From Paracyclopina nana (taxonomy: Eukaryota; Arthropoda; Copepoda; Cyclopoida; Cyclopettidae), in NCBI GenBank assembly GCA_019096065.1, contig JAGUCH010000004.1, positions 3,100,001-3,164,000 of the forward strand: 64,000 nucleotides of DNA, written 5' to 3'. Below, piece by piece: positions 47,503 through 57,876 of this stretch. The notes beneath the pieces are model-generated. The model had not been told where the DNA came from. It saw nothing but the letters and a program-made list of their open reading frames with translations, and searched no databases. Numbering within the stretch: the stretch's first letter is position 1; every line of letters begins with the position of its first letter. The position numbers and the translations under genes were made by a program.

Positions 47503-48417
47503 TTATAAAAATAAGTCTTCAAGATACTCTGAGAAATCCTCTTCTCTAGATCTCTCTGCCTCCACTTGTATAGGAGCGCTCCAAATTTCAGAAGCCTTCT
47601 TTTCCAATTCTTTATTTTGTTTCAACACTTTGGCTTCTTTAATTTCTTCTTCATCGCTATCGGAACCTTTGCTACGTTTTCGGTCGTTCCTCTTCTTTTT
47701 ATCCTTTTTCTTCTTCTTAGTTGTTTTCTTGATAATTTCTTTCTTTTTGTGGTGATAGTTCAACTTGTAAGAGCAATCAGGGCATAATCTCACTTTGACT
47801 AGGGCATTTTTCTTTTCGCCCTCTTCTAGGTATGCAAAATTGACTTCCCAAGTTCTAAGTAGCTCTCTTTCCTCACACTTTCTGCTTCCACAGATGAACT
47901 GTCCCTTTCCAACTTTTAGCTCATTTTCAGTTCTCCACCTCATGGCAACCTTGTTCTCTTTGAAGCGGGACACATCACAAATGCAGTACTCTTTAAACAA
48001 TTTCTCGTAGTACTTTTTAGCCAATTTCTGCTCCCATGTCAGCTCAGAGTCTTGCACGTTATCCCACAGAAACCTGTGGTTACTTTTGACGACATCAAAG
48101 TCAGTCTTGTCCCTGCTGGTGTCACGCTTGAACACTGTATCTGTGGATCCAGGATAGAAATAAAAGTACTCATTGACAAGCATCTTATGCCTGTCGTAGG
48201 CATTCATCGATAGAAAATTCTGCCTTTGCCTCTGGCCTTCAGCTAAGGCTGCTTCTTCACGAAACACTGAACTTGATGCTTTTGCTTTAGATGCTAAATT
48301 TGTAAGACCTTGGTGACGCAAGTCACGTTCGGCCCTTTTCACAGCCAAAGTTCCAGCATCTTCACTGAAAGTGGACCCCACTTCCTCAGCATCTCGCACA
48401 AAATTGCCCCCTGACAT
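47503..48417 (-). CDS. FRA10AC1: FRA10AC1 homologue
   Basis: A single exon of 304 codons (human 315). Conserved blocks are DTSRDKTDFDVVKSNHRFLW, TWEQKLAKKYYEKLFKEYCI, CDVSRFKENKVAMRWR, GKGQFICGSRKCEE and NALVKVRLCPDCSYKLN, with four cysteines placed to bind zinc. A Lys-rich tail and EDFSEYLEDLFL end the protein as in human. It is a nuclear protein found with spliceosomal complexes. MSGGNF (48417) was chosen as start over an upstream in-frame ATG at 48486 because the extra residues are not family-like. It heads a same-strand series with three SDR genes. Confidence 0.93.
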   Translation of the reverse strand: MSGGNFVRDAEEVGSTFSEDAGTLAVKRAERDLRHQGLTNLASKAKASSSVFREEAALAEGQRQRQNFLSMNAYDRHKMLVNEYFYFYPGSTDTVFKRDTSRDKTDFDVVKSNHRFLWDNVQDSELTWEQKLAKKYYEKLFKEYCICDVSRFKENKVAMRWRTENELKVGKGQFICGSRKCEERELLRTWEVNFAYLEEGEKKNALVKVRLCPDCSYKLNYHHKKKEIIKKTTKKKKKDKKKRNDRKRSKGSDSDEEEIKEAKVLKQNKELEKKASEIWSAPIQVEAERSREEDFSEYLEDLFL

Positions 48418-48785
48418 TTTGCCGAGAACGTAAAATCGGAAAAATTCACCTTGTTTACATATTCCTTCGATAGCTATTTGCTGCATTCAGAGCTACCAGA
48501 TTAGCTATTGTAATACAGCCGCCAAACTCTCGATTTCGAACACTACAGAAGTGATAGCAGCGCAGTCAAACGACTGTCTCGTGAGCATCATCAACCATTT
48601 TATTGTACTGATATTGATAGAAATATTTTTTATCGATATCTGTGATCTTGTAAGCATCAATTAAAGTTAGGAAGGCCAGCAATGTTATCCGTGTAGACGG
48701 TATCGAACGCATTTTATTGCTTTAAAATATACTACTCCAATGTAAAAAGAAGTCATTCAGCATTGTCCGTATTTATTCACCACTA

Positions 48786-49430
48786 ATATAGGATTATACA
48801 CCTCTAGGCTGGAGGATAACACGAATTATTTTTTAGTGTCAAGTGACAGATCACGAGTGAGCGGAGCGAACGAGTGATTGTTACGGCAGAGTTATATCTA
48901 GAACACTACTCGCCACTTGCTATTTGTTTTCGACCCGGCTAGCCGCTTTGTCCCATAAGTAAGCATGAGCTTATCAAAGTTGACCCAGCAGTCTATCCTG
49001 CCAGCCACTTGTTGCTGCTTGCAGCCGCGCGCGCCGGCCAGTCTGGCCACATGTTTGCAGTGCTAGATAGGCGCTATTTGACCTGGGACATGCGCCAGTT
49101 GCCGTTGCGTCTTGCGACCATGCCGCGCCGGCCCGTTCGGCCATGTTTTTAAGGGCTCGCTCCTAAGCCATTTGCATAATCAAATTGGTGGCTCAGAGGT
49201 AGAGCGTTGGCGCGCTACCCGGATGACCACGGTTCGATTCTTACTGCCACCTTCCTTTTTTTCTATGTTAAATAAGGTAGATGGCGCAACGAACAAGCGA
49301 GGCATAATGATCATTATCCACTTGTAGATGCATAATGTTCATTATCCTCTTCTACATCAAACAACAATGAAAAATCATGGAAATTATATGGTCGGAGCTT
49401 ATGTACTGCTCAGCCGTCTCAGCTAATAGT
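48786..49430. mobile_element. Composite insertion: half hairpin plus tRNA-like sequence
   Basis: The first ~105 bp (48786-48890) copies the inner arm and loop of the hairpin at 22.1 kb. The following GC-richer sequence is unrelated to it and includes a tRNA-like pol III promoter. The piece splits an otherwise continuous LTR-like match, so it arrived later. Confidence 0.6.
49187..49251 (+). ncRNA. tRNA-like sequence with A and B boxes (SINE head or tRNA pseudogene)
   Basis: TGGCTCAGAGG (A box) and GGTTCGATTCT (B box) are spaced as in a tRNA. GGTGGC at the 5' end pairs with GCCACC at the 3' end, and a run of seven T follows. The anticodon and T stems do not pair properly, so a working tRNA is unlikely; a tRNA-derived SINE or decayed tRNA fits better. 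Confidence 0.5.
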
Positions 49431-50451
49431 AATATCAATTACTTAGTCAATGGATAATAGACAAAAGTATCATAACATTGATACGCCATCAAGTGACATC
49501 ACTGAAGCAATACTTGGGATTTGTTTACACAACCGCGCTACTTTTTATGAGGCTTAAATACAAAACCAAGAATCAAAATAATCTGCAGACTTCTCATTTA
49601 GCGTGCCAAAAAACTTGCTCCATTATTTTTCAAAATTTTCTAAATGTAAGAGAACTTGTAGCCGACAAGAAACTACAAAAATAGCTAATGAAAACAAAAA
49701 TTGTCCTAAGATCGCACAGTGGCCCAAAATGCCTTCTGGACGCGCACGGGAAAAAAACTCGCGAAATCGTAGGAGTCAATTTTCATAGGGCCGTAAGCTA
49801 AAAACTAACATTCAGGGCTCCCAAGTCCGCAAATTTCCGCAGCCAAATTTGATGAATAATCATTAAATGGGGTCTGATTGACCTCTCAGTCATAAAAGAA
49901 CAATTCAATTCGATTCCAATCAAAAGTTATGGTTGACCAAAAAAGGGGCAAAAATGGCTATTCTACCATTTTTTTGCTGAACACTTTTTCAATCAAAGTT
50001 TGATTTTGAAGTCAAATTTGAATATGTATCTGTCAATTCAAACCATTTTTCTCTCTTTCATTGCCTAGAAGTCAACCCAATCAGAAGTTGTAAATTGGTG
50101 GTTAAATTAGAATTCGGGCGATTTGGCGGATTTTCAAGTGCGCATGAAATCGGCTTTTTGACCCACTGTGGATCGGTCTTTTTTTAATCCTTTTCCTGAT
50201 AGATGATGCAAACGATCCAAAATTCCGGCGCACTTGTTTGTTTATTCAAGAAAGAGTTATCACTTTCGAGCAGCAAAATCGGGCATTCTTTTTCAAAATA
50301 AGCATTCATCTCAGTATTTTTTTAGCAAAACAAACCAGTGAATATTTTATCTGGTAGCACTGAATTAATGGAGGCTATGATTTCAGGAACAGTCATAACT
50401 CCTATGAGTTCTGAAAAGTCTGGATGCACTGTGGATTGGATCATCACTTGT
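49431..50451 (-). mobile_element. BEL/Pao remnant, downstream part
   Basis: On the minus strand the sequence immediately after the gypsy insertion continues the BEL reading frame with SELIGVMTVPEI before stopping near 50335. The rest, down to the LTR-like end, is AT-rich and shows no reverse transcriptase motifs, so most of pol is missing. Confidence 0.55.
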
Positions 50452-50661
50452 AGTGGCTCCTGGAACCGCGATACAAAATGGCCTAGTCTCTGCGAATCTC
50501 TGAGTATAACTAGTTAGTTTATTTGAAGGACCAAGCGTATTTATAGACTAAAATAGGGAAGTGCAAAGATAAAGTCAGCTTAATGGTGGAAGGGTTGCTA
50601 TGCGGAATTCAAGGTTGCAAGGAAGTAGGAAGACGCAATGTGCAAGTCCATTTTGCACATT
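50452..50661 (-). repeat. 3' LTR of the gypsy element
   Basis: 210 bp, matching 57667-57876 base for base by eye; the ACTTGT target duplication abuts its outer edge. Confidence 0.92.
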
Positions 50662-50697
50662 ATCCCTCCCCAGGGATAGGGCCGAAGACAATCGGGC

Positions 50698-52585
50698 TTA
50701 GGTTGTAGCGTCCTGCCTTTGAAGTGGTTGCAACTCATGCGGAGGAGCCGTAGCCGTGACGTTGATATTAAAAGGAGTGTTGTTGGTTCCTTGATGTCTT
50801 CTAGATCTCCAAAAGTTTCGAAGGGCTCCAATAGCCAGACATCCACAGGTTAAGAAGGCAACTCCAACGATAGAATAAAGGGCATAGTCCACCCAGGTCC
50901 ATGATCCCTTAAGACTAGGGTAAGCTGCTTTGATCATCTTTAGCGTGTGCAAATCCATGGGGTGGTACGTTGCGTTGCCAATGCTGGTAATCAATTGATG
51001 AATTTGGCTGTTGTCTGCTTCTAGCCTTTGTGCCCAGTGATCGATTTTTCCCGTATAGACTCGTTGAGGTACCGTAGTCGTGAAGTCGGTAATCGGGAAA
51101 AGAACAAAATTAGTTAAATCGACAAAACATTTATCTGGTACTTGGACTTTGGAGAAGCGGGGTAAAGCCTTGACGTCCACGGATCCGTCCTGGCATGTGA
51201 CTCTCAAGTTGTTGTCATTTGCCGTGTACACCTTGTACTTGGATTGGTCTGCTAGTGGTAGTACATAATCCCTGGGATACTTGGTCACTTCTAATTTACA
51301 TAAATTGAACGCTTTTTCATAGTCATTTGCAAATAGGGCCATTAAACAGTTGGGCATGGTTGCCTTGTAAAGATAAGTGATGGAGGGGCACAAATAGTAA
51401 TTATGGACATGGTGACATAAAGTTACATCTAGATTGCTCAATACGAAATAATTCATACTTTTGAGATTGAAAGCTAAAACATCGTTTTCGGGCTTAATCT
51501 GGTAAAACTGCATTACGCCATTTGCATCAGGGAGTTGAAAAGGGAAGCTAGAATACTTCCACAAATCTAACAACATTTCAGAATTTGTAACTGGGACATG
51601 AGTCATAATTATAAATCCATATTCAGTGAATAATATACTAGATTCAAGCTGGAACAATTGTTGGGGGTCATCTATCAGAACATTTAAGTTGTGAGTTGCA
51701 GCCATTGCATGAGCATTTGCTAAAGCTTCAGCAGCTTCTTCATACGATAACAAGCCAAATGAAAGTCTGTGGGCTGCAGCTTGTTGTACTGCTGACACAT
51801 AAACATCAATTTTCTGGTTAAGGGAGGAAATAACATGCTGAGTATATATTGCCAAAATGCTCGCTTCAATTGCTAGTGCATTTCTAGAGACCATGGATTC
51901 CACTTTGTCTAATACCTTAGTAATCCGTTTAATGTTGTGACTATTGGTGCGGATATTGTTGTCAAGTCCCTCGATAAGATGGATCATCTTTTGCTGTCTG
52001 AATCTCAAATCCTCTATACCATTTGCCAATGCTTGTAGTTTTCCATTTTCAAATAATCCAAAAAAGTGTGGCTCCTCCAACCATACCAGCAAGGCCTGCT
52101 AACAGAATTCCAATGAATCGAATCTCTCTGGTGACTATTGGGTTGGTGCCAGTTTTCTTTAAGTAGTAATTGGTCACATCCATGTACTTCGACTCAAGCT
52201 GAGTGTACTCTTCCATAGTTGCACCTGCCAAATGTGTTAGGTCCGCATTGGTTGGGTGTGCTGCGCTTGCTCGCTGTAGTATGGAAGCCAGTCTTTTTGC
52301 CCCAAGTATATACGTAGCCAAGTCCGTGATATTTACAGGTGTCAGTATGTGGGCGTAGTTCAGTGACAAGACAGCTGTTCCCAAATGGTGGAAGCTGTAT
52401 TGGGCTCCGGCAGTGTCGTCGGTCACAATGTTATCATCCGTAAGGCACTGCATGTAAAACAGATTTAGTGCGCAGTAAAATGTTATGCACCTGATCCAAT
52501 TTAGTGGAGACATCTTGCTGTTACTTCTTCTTCTTAGTATAAGGCTTATAGGGAGGGTCTCTTGTGGGTAGTGGTAGGTCTTCAA
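50698..52585 (-). pseudogene. env: Env-like glycoprotein ORF with an internal frameshift
   Basis: Two overlapping frames (52585-52049 and 52092-50698) form one env-like protein. The first has a hydrophobic leader (ITFYCALNLFYMQCL), N-glycosylation sites and, after an REIRF cleavage-like site, a Gly/Ala-rich fusion-peptide-like stretch. The second has heptad-like helices, many cysteines and a C-terminal transmembrane segment (YSIVGVAFLTCGCLAIGAL). The frames switch at a run of T near 52060. Either the gene is broken there or the homopolymer was misread. Env-like ORFs occur in errantivirus-like Ty3/gypsy elements of invertebrates. Confidence 0.75.
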
Positions 52586-53288
52586 CGTTTATGTTGGCTT
52601 TTGCTGCTGCTCTCCTTGTTACTTGGGTTCCCGTGGAACTGCTGGCAGGCTTAGGATTCTGCTTCCTTGGTTCTGGTCGGTCAGGGTTTGGATATATAGG
52701 GGCTGCTAGGTCTCCTAGTGTGAATTCCTTAAAAGGTGATAGCAAGTCTCTAACTTTGCCGCTTAGAGAGGTTGGCTTTGGCTCCAGAGTTGGGCTAGGT
52801 GGGCTTTGTGGTTCCACCTTGATGGGAGTTTGATCTGTAATAGACTGAGGCTGCTGTTCCTCAGACTCCTTTTTATAAGGGATCGGTAAAGGAGTTGGGT
52901 CTTGGGGATTTAAGATGTGAATGTCATCAGGCAAAACTGTAAAATAACCTGAATTCCCCTCCCCATGTTTGCCGGGACACAGCGGATTTGCAGACGCTGC
53001 ATTGTCATTTTTGCAAACTTGGCAACTTGCATTTTTACTTAACTCACTGTTCTTTGTTGTCTCTGGCTCCTTGTGCAATTCTGTTGCCAAGTAAGGCCGC
53101 AGTCTGTTCACATGCACGAATCGGGTTTTCTTTGTAAGATAATTCTGGATAAGTGCATTCGTGTCGTCTCTCATGGCCAAAATTAGGTGCGGTCCTGTCC
53201 ATTCACTCGAGATTTTTGGGTTGATTTTTCTTAGTTCTGGTTGGTGTAGCCATACTTGCATTCCTTCGAGTAGCTTTAGACACACCAC
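52521..53288 (-). pseudogene. Integrase C-terminal remnant and Pro-rich ORF
   Basis: The frame begins with the end of a Ty3/gypsy integrase (GMQVWLHQPEL, EWTGPHLILAM, VHVNRLRPYL). It continues into a Pro/Ser/Lys-rich segment ending PPYKPYTKKKK just before env. It overlaps the end of the main pol frame in a different phase. The integrase segment expected between the two is missing, so a deletion with a frame change separates them. Confidence 0.75.
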
Positions 53289-56200
53289 TATTGTAGGTCA
53301 ATTGCATGGCTGGTAACATCGCTTCCCATTCCAGTGTATTGGAGTCAATCATTTTCTTGAGATAAGTGGCAATGTGCTTGTTAATGACTTCCGCTGCACT
53401 GTTACATGCTGGGTGGTACGCTGACGTTTGCCTCTTATCAATTTCCATGTATTCGTATAGGGCCTTGCTCAAGTTTGACGTGAATTCCTTTCCCTGGTCT
53501 GTTACAAATACAAAAGGGGGTCCAAATCTACAGATCCAGCGATTGAACAGTGCGTGGGCCACAGTCTCTGGAGTTTTGTCCGGGAGTGCCACAAATTCAG
53601 CAAATTTGGTGAAGGCATCTGTAATCACTAAAATAAACTTTTTGTTTGCCTCACTTGTACGTAGTGGACCCATCAAATCCGCATGAACCCGCTCAAATGG
53701 TCCTCGAGGTTGTTCATGTGGTCGCAAGTGGGCATTGGATTTGTAGGGCCGGGGTTTATTTTTGTCACATTTCCAGCATTGGGATATGTAATCCTCAACA
53801 TCCTTTTGCATTCTGGGCCAGTAAAATTCTTCTTTTAGCCTTTCCAAGGATTTGTATATGGCCTTGTGACCCACAGCAGCATGGGCAGACGCCACCAAAT
53901 CAGCATGTGTGATGGCGGGCGCCAATATTACCTTTTTTCCTAGGGGTCCATCTTTGTAAAATAATATTCCATCCAATAGTTCGCAGTGTGATCCAATTTT
54001 CTCAGCTAGTTTTCTTAAATCCGTGGACATTGTCTTCATGTCTTCTTTTCGTAACCATTTGATAATTGCATTGCATAAACCATCATCTTTTTGCAGTTCA
54101 AACAAATCCATATTGTCTTCTTTTGCCTCATATGCGTAAACTTCTTCACTTTTGAGGGCTTTGCTCTTTGCCATGAGTTCTGGTACATTTCGGGAGAAAT
54201 AATCTGCTGGGTTAGCCTTACCTGGCCAGTGGCGTACCACAAAGTCGTATTGACACATTTGATTTTGAAGCCTGTTCAGTGTCCTGGTGTGTTGTTTTCC
54301 CAAATTTTCCAGTGGCTTGTGATCCGTGTATAATATAAATTTTGTACCAGTTAAATAAGTGGAGTAATAATCGATGGCCCAAGTTGCTGCCAGTAATTCC
54401 AGTAAGTAAGGTGTGTAATTTGCTTCATGCTTTAGCAGGCTTCTTGATGCAAAGCTGATGGCTGTAGGCTTTCCATTTTGGTATTGCATGAGAACTGCTC
54501 CCAATCCTCCATTGTTTAGCCCCATGTTGCCTTGGGCTGCGTCGACAAACAGATGGTAAGGGAGTTTTGGATTAGGATACCCCAGAACTGGTTGGTCACA
54601 CAAGGCTTTCACTAATGAGTTGAAAGCTTGAAGAGCTTCAGTAGGTAAGGTTCCTCTTGTCCATTCCGAATTTTTGCAGGTTAGAGCAGTCAATGGTTTA
54701 GCCAATTGGCTGAAATGCGGAATACAGCTGCGGAAGAAATTACACATACCAAGGAAAGCCCTGACGTCCTTCACCGTTTGAGGTGGTTTTGCATTCTTAA
54801 TCGCCGCCAGTTTTCTTTTGTTTGGCCCATATCCATCAGGACCAAGCTCAAAACCTAGATACGTACATTTTGGCGTACCAAACTCACATTTTGAGAGGTT
54901 GAGCTTGAGATTTGCTTGGCGTAGTCTTTTGAAACACTCCCTTAGTCCTTGTAGCATGTCTGTATGATCCGTTGCTTTCACCAGGATGTCATCGAGGTAT
55001 AGTAGCACTCTAGTTGGTGTAAGTCCATCAAAAATTCTGTTCATCATCTTCTGAAAGCTGAGTGGCATTGCAGAGAGCCCAAAAGGTGCTCTTTTGAATT
55101 GGTAGTGCCCCAAGCCTGGCACATTAAAAGCTGTCACTGGTCTAGACTCGGGTGCCATTTCCATTTGGTGAAATCCCCACCTAAGGTCTAATTGTGAAAA
55201 CAATTTAGTACCTGACCTGCCTATGTCATCGAGGCATTCATTGATGAGAGGAAGACGGTAATTGGAAGGTTTGGTGACTGCGTTGATTTGTCTATAATCC
55301 ACCACTGGACGATAACCTGTAGATCCGTCTCCTAGTTTCTTTGGGACACAAAAAATGGGCGATGAATATTCGCTGGTACTTTTCTCAATTACTCCGACTT
55401 TCAACCACTGTTTGACACTGTCCTGAATAGTGTCCAAATGAGCTTGGGGAATAGGAAATTGCTTCTGATAAATTGGCGAATCACTTAGCAGCTCGATATG
55501 GTGCTTGCCAAAGGTACTTCTTCCCAAGTCGTATTCTGACATGGAGATAACATCGGCATTCTCCAAAAGTAACTTGACATAGGCTTTTCTTTCGTCCTCA
55601 TTGCAAATATTTTTCAAACATTTTGAGTCCTCTATGAGTTGTAAAAGTGTCTTTTCCTCATAGGCTAACGGTGCCACTTTTTGTGGTCTTACCTTTACGC
55701 TGGAATCCCCATTTTGTCCTCCAGGTCCTATACCGAGTGTGCCTGGGATTGCATTCGGTTTTTGCTGTGCCTTTGCACTCAGCAACTCGCCGACTTCCGT
55801 AAGGTTGTCGCAGGGGAACACTTCGCCAATTATAGTCCCTTTCTTCAATTGTACTGGTTCCAGACCGTAGTTTATCACATTGATCCAAGCTATTCCATCC
55901 TCACCAGGTGTCACCACAAAGTCATTATTACAGATGGTTTCTGTTGGTATTCGGAGGGCCACTCCCACGTCCTTTTTATAATAGTGAAGGGGTACTTTAA
56001 TCGATGTCATTGACGCAGACCTCTGAGGTACATAGAGATCATGCGTGAGGCACACTTGTTGAGGCTCTGAAATGAACACTTTATCAGTCACTGCATCATA
56101 AGCCAATTTGCCTTTTTTGATTAAGTCCATTCCGATGATACCATCCACTTGGAGATTGTCAGCCACATAAAATTTATGTTCAAAGTCCGTGTCCTTAAGT

Positions 56201-56565
56201 TTGAATTGCAGCTTGTGGATGCCCTTAATGTGGAGTTTTGATCCAGAAGCACATTTTGCAATCATCGGATGAGTGCACGGAGTTATTCTGGCCTCTGGTA
56301 AATGTCGTCTCAGAGCCTTTGTTCCTAGTAGGCTGATAGTGGCACCTGTGTCATATAATAGATTAATTTTTCTGGTGGGAGATAATGTGAGAGTCACAAA
56401 GGGTCGCTTGGATCCGCTCCTTACTTCATATACATTGGTTACCCTTTGTGAGTAGCGGCTTTTAGGGGTTTGCAAGCCGCCTACAAGTTTAAATAATAAG
56501 ATTCCCCTTGATTCTGAACATAATCCAAAGCCGAGATTTGCTTTTGCTGAGCTTCTCTGGACCAT
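53203..56565 (-). CDS. pol: Ty3/gypsy Pol: protease, reverse transcriptase, RNase H, integrase
   Basis: About 1,120 codons open. In order: aspartic protease LLYDTGATISLLG; reverse transcriptase with FSQLDLRWGFHQM, FGLSAMPLSFQ and the catalytic YLDDILV; RNase H with FVDAAQGN and YTDHKPL; integrase with an HHCC zinc finger (H in AAVGHKAIY, C in CWKCDK) and the DDE core (HADLMGP, VTDQGKEF, and the Glu of SAAEVINKH). The frame ends prematurely after VSKATRR. The start is not an obvious ATG, suggesting expression by frameshift from gag. The region downstream of the DDE core is deleted. Confidence 0.93.
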   Translation of the reverse strand: MVQRSSAKANLGFGLCSESRGILLFKLVGGLQTPKSRYSQRVTNVYEVRSGSKRPFVTLTLSPTRKINLLYDTGATISLLGTKALRRHLPEARITPCTHPMIAKCASGSKLHIKGIHKLQFKLKDTDFEHKFYVADNLQVDGIIGMDLIKKGKLAYDAVTDKVFISEPQQVCLTHDLYVPQRSASMTSIKVPLHYYKKDVGVALRIPTETICNNDFVVTPGEDGIAWINVINYGLEPVQLKKGTIIGEVFPCDNLTEVGELLSAKAQQKPNAIPGTLGIGPGGQNGDSSVKVRPQKVAPLAYEEKTLLQLIEDSKCLKNICNEDERKAYVKLLLENADVISMSEYDLGRSTFGKHHIELLSDSPIYQKQFPIPQAHLDTIQDSVKQWLKVGVIEKSTSEYSSPIFCVPKKLGDGSTGYRPVVDYRQINAVTKPSNYRLPLINECLDDIGRSGTKLFSQLDLRWGFHQMEMAPESRPVTAFNVPGLGHYQFKRAPFGLSAMPLSFQKMMNRIFDGLTPTRVLLYLDDILVKATDHTDMLQGLRECFKRLRQANLKLNLSKCEFGTPKCTYLGFELGPDGYGPNKRKLAAIKNAKPPQTVKDVRAFLGMCNFFRSCIPHFSQLAKPLTALTCKNSEWTRGTLPTEALQAFNSLVKALCDQPVLGYPNPKLPYHLFVDAAQGNMGLNNGGLGAVLMQYQNGKPTAISFASRSLLKHEANYTPYLLELLAATWAIDYYSTYLTGTKFILYTDHKPLENLGKQHTRTLNRLQNQMCQYDFVVRHWPGKANPADYFSRNVPELMAKSKALKSEEVYAYEAKEDNMDLFELQKDDGLCNAIIKWLRKEDMKTMSTDLRKLAEKIGSHCELLDGILFYKDGPLGKKVILAPAITHADLVASAHAAVGHKAIYKSLERLKEEFYWPRMQKDVEDYISQCWKCDKNKPRPYKSNAHLRPHEQPRGPFERVHADLMGPLRTSEANKKFILVITDAFTKFAEFVALPDKTPETVAHALFNRWICRFGPPFVFVTDQGKEFTSNLSKALYEYMEIDKRQTSAYHPACNSAAEVINKHIATYLKKMIDSNTLEWEAMLPAMQLTYNSGVSKATRRNASMATPTRTKKNQPKNLE

Positions 56566-57560
56566 TTGCTCCCTTGAGCCGGTTGATTCAAACCTTGTTG
56601 ATTGTCACTTATCTTTTTTCTGCACTCAGAGAAGATGTTCTTACGCTTGTTGCAGTAGTAGCAGACAATGCTGGTGTTCTGTCGAAGTTCCTCCACGGCC
56701 TCGACCACGGGCTCCTCCACCACGGCCACGAAATCCTCCTCTAGATGACCTCAATCCTTTAATAAGGTTCACCAATTCGTCCATCTTGTCCAATTTCTCA
56801 TCATTGTTGTCTTGGCCAGCCTGGATAGAGTGGATTTCTGGTGGGGGAACTTTAGGTTTTACCTTTTTGTCGACAGCTTTGTTGGCCTTCTCTGCACTGA
56901 TTGCGCTCTGGACCAATTCGTCAAGGTTCTTTGGGTCTCGTGCGATGACAGCTTGTTTGATGTCGTCCCTCAAACCTTGGAGAAAAGTGTTCTGGAGTGT
57001 CCACTGGTAAACTGCATTTTCATGGATGTTGTTGATGTTTTGGATAAAATGTCCAACTTCTGTGTTGACCAAGGAGCTGCTGACGATGGGCACTTTTGGC
57101 AGGGCGGGCAGGCCGGTTGTTAGGTTTTTGCTACCTGTAACACACCTGTCATAGAATCTTTTTACCTTCTCATCTGCCTTTTGAGTCAGATCTTGGATGA
57201 TTGCTGCTCTGTCAGCCAAAGTAACCTCATAATCAAACCAAGCCAAAAATCTCGATTTCATTCCTTTATTGAGTTTCCATCGTCATCCCAATTGGTTGCT
57301 TCAAAGGGTTGTGGGACTTGCTCTAATAACCCTTGGTACCATACGCCAGCCGGCCCTCGCAGAGCCATGCCGGCATATTGGGCTGTCAGCTGGGAATCCC
57401 AGTTTCCTATTTTCTTACAGATGTCGATGTGTTGAGTCCACCCTCTGGCGCCAAGTTGATCAATTTCAGGGTCACCGTTCCAATTAGGGATGTCAATCCC
57501 TTTTATGCTCCTTCTCTCAATTGCAGCAGGGGTAGTCGTCGGGGGATTATTCGTGGCCAT
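56481..57560 (-). pseudogene. gag: Gag ORF of the gypsy element, frameshifted
   Basis: The frame starts MATNNPPTTTPAA at 57560, shifts near 57265, continues through a helical capsid-like region (VGHFIQNINNIH, LQGLRDDIKQAVIARDP) into an RGG-rich segment, and shifts again near 56700. The last part has a zinc-knuckle-like CYYCNKRKNIFSEC in which the usual histidine is replaced by asparagine. Two frame changes argue for a damaged gag rather than a programmed shift. Confidence 0.75.
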
Positions 57561-57666
57561 CTTGGAACTAGTTATTTAATTTCTGTTTGTGTTTCAAATA
57601 CTTATGTATATTCCCTCCCAGGGAAAGTGAGGCGTGGAAGTTCGTGCAAAACAGCTGCCACCAAAT

Positions 57667-57876
57667 AGTGGCTCCTGGAACCGCGATACAAAATGGCCTA
57701 GTCTCTGCGAATCTCTGAGTATAACTAGTTAGTTTATTTGAAGGACCAAGCGTATTTATAGACTAAAATAGGGAAGTGCAAAGATAAAGTCAGCTTAATG
57801 GTGGAAGGGTTGCTATGCGGAATTCAAGGTTGCAAGGAAGTAGGAAGACGCAATGTGCAAGTCCATTTTGCACATT
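57667..57876 (-). repeat. 5' LTR of the gypsy element
   Basis: 210 bp, identical by eye to the copy at 50452-50661; followed inward (minus strand) by the primer-binding site and outward by ACTTGT. Confidence 0.92.

Larger units (their letters stand above)
48650..49460 (-). mobile_element. LTR-like end of a BEL/Pao element, interrupted by an insertion
   Basis: 48650-48785 plus 49431-49460 matches 58430-58580 at roughly 80-85% by eye. Shared strings include GTTATCCGTGTAGACGGTATCGA, GATTCAGCATTGTCC (or its close variant) and CTTAGTCAATGGATA. On the minus strand both copies contain an ATG opening MRSIPSTRITLL. The copy here is split at TATTCACCAC by about 645 bp of unrelated sequence. Confidence 0.65.
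50452..57876 (-). mobile_element. Ty3/gypsy LTR retrotransposon with env-like ORF
   Basis: Two 210-bp LTRs (50452-50661 and 57667-57876) look identical by eye and are flanked by a 6-bp duplication ACTTGT (50446-50451 and 57877-57882). LTR ends AGTGG...CACATT lack TG/CA, as in errantivirus-like elements. A primer-binding site (TGGTGGCAGCTGTTTTG on the coding strand, 57647-57663) follows the 5' LTR, and a polypurine tract (TGGGGAGGGA, from 50663) precedes the 3' LTR. The order is gag, pol, a third frame, env. It is inserted in a BEL/Pao remnant. The frames are damaged (see the individual entries), so the copy should not be autonomous. Confidence 0.95.

Noticed and set aside
49187..49251. Functional tRNA gene
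   Set aside because: A and B boxes are good, but the anticodon and T stems do not pair and no sensible anticodon loop could be placed.
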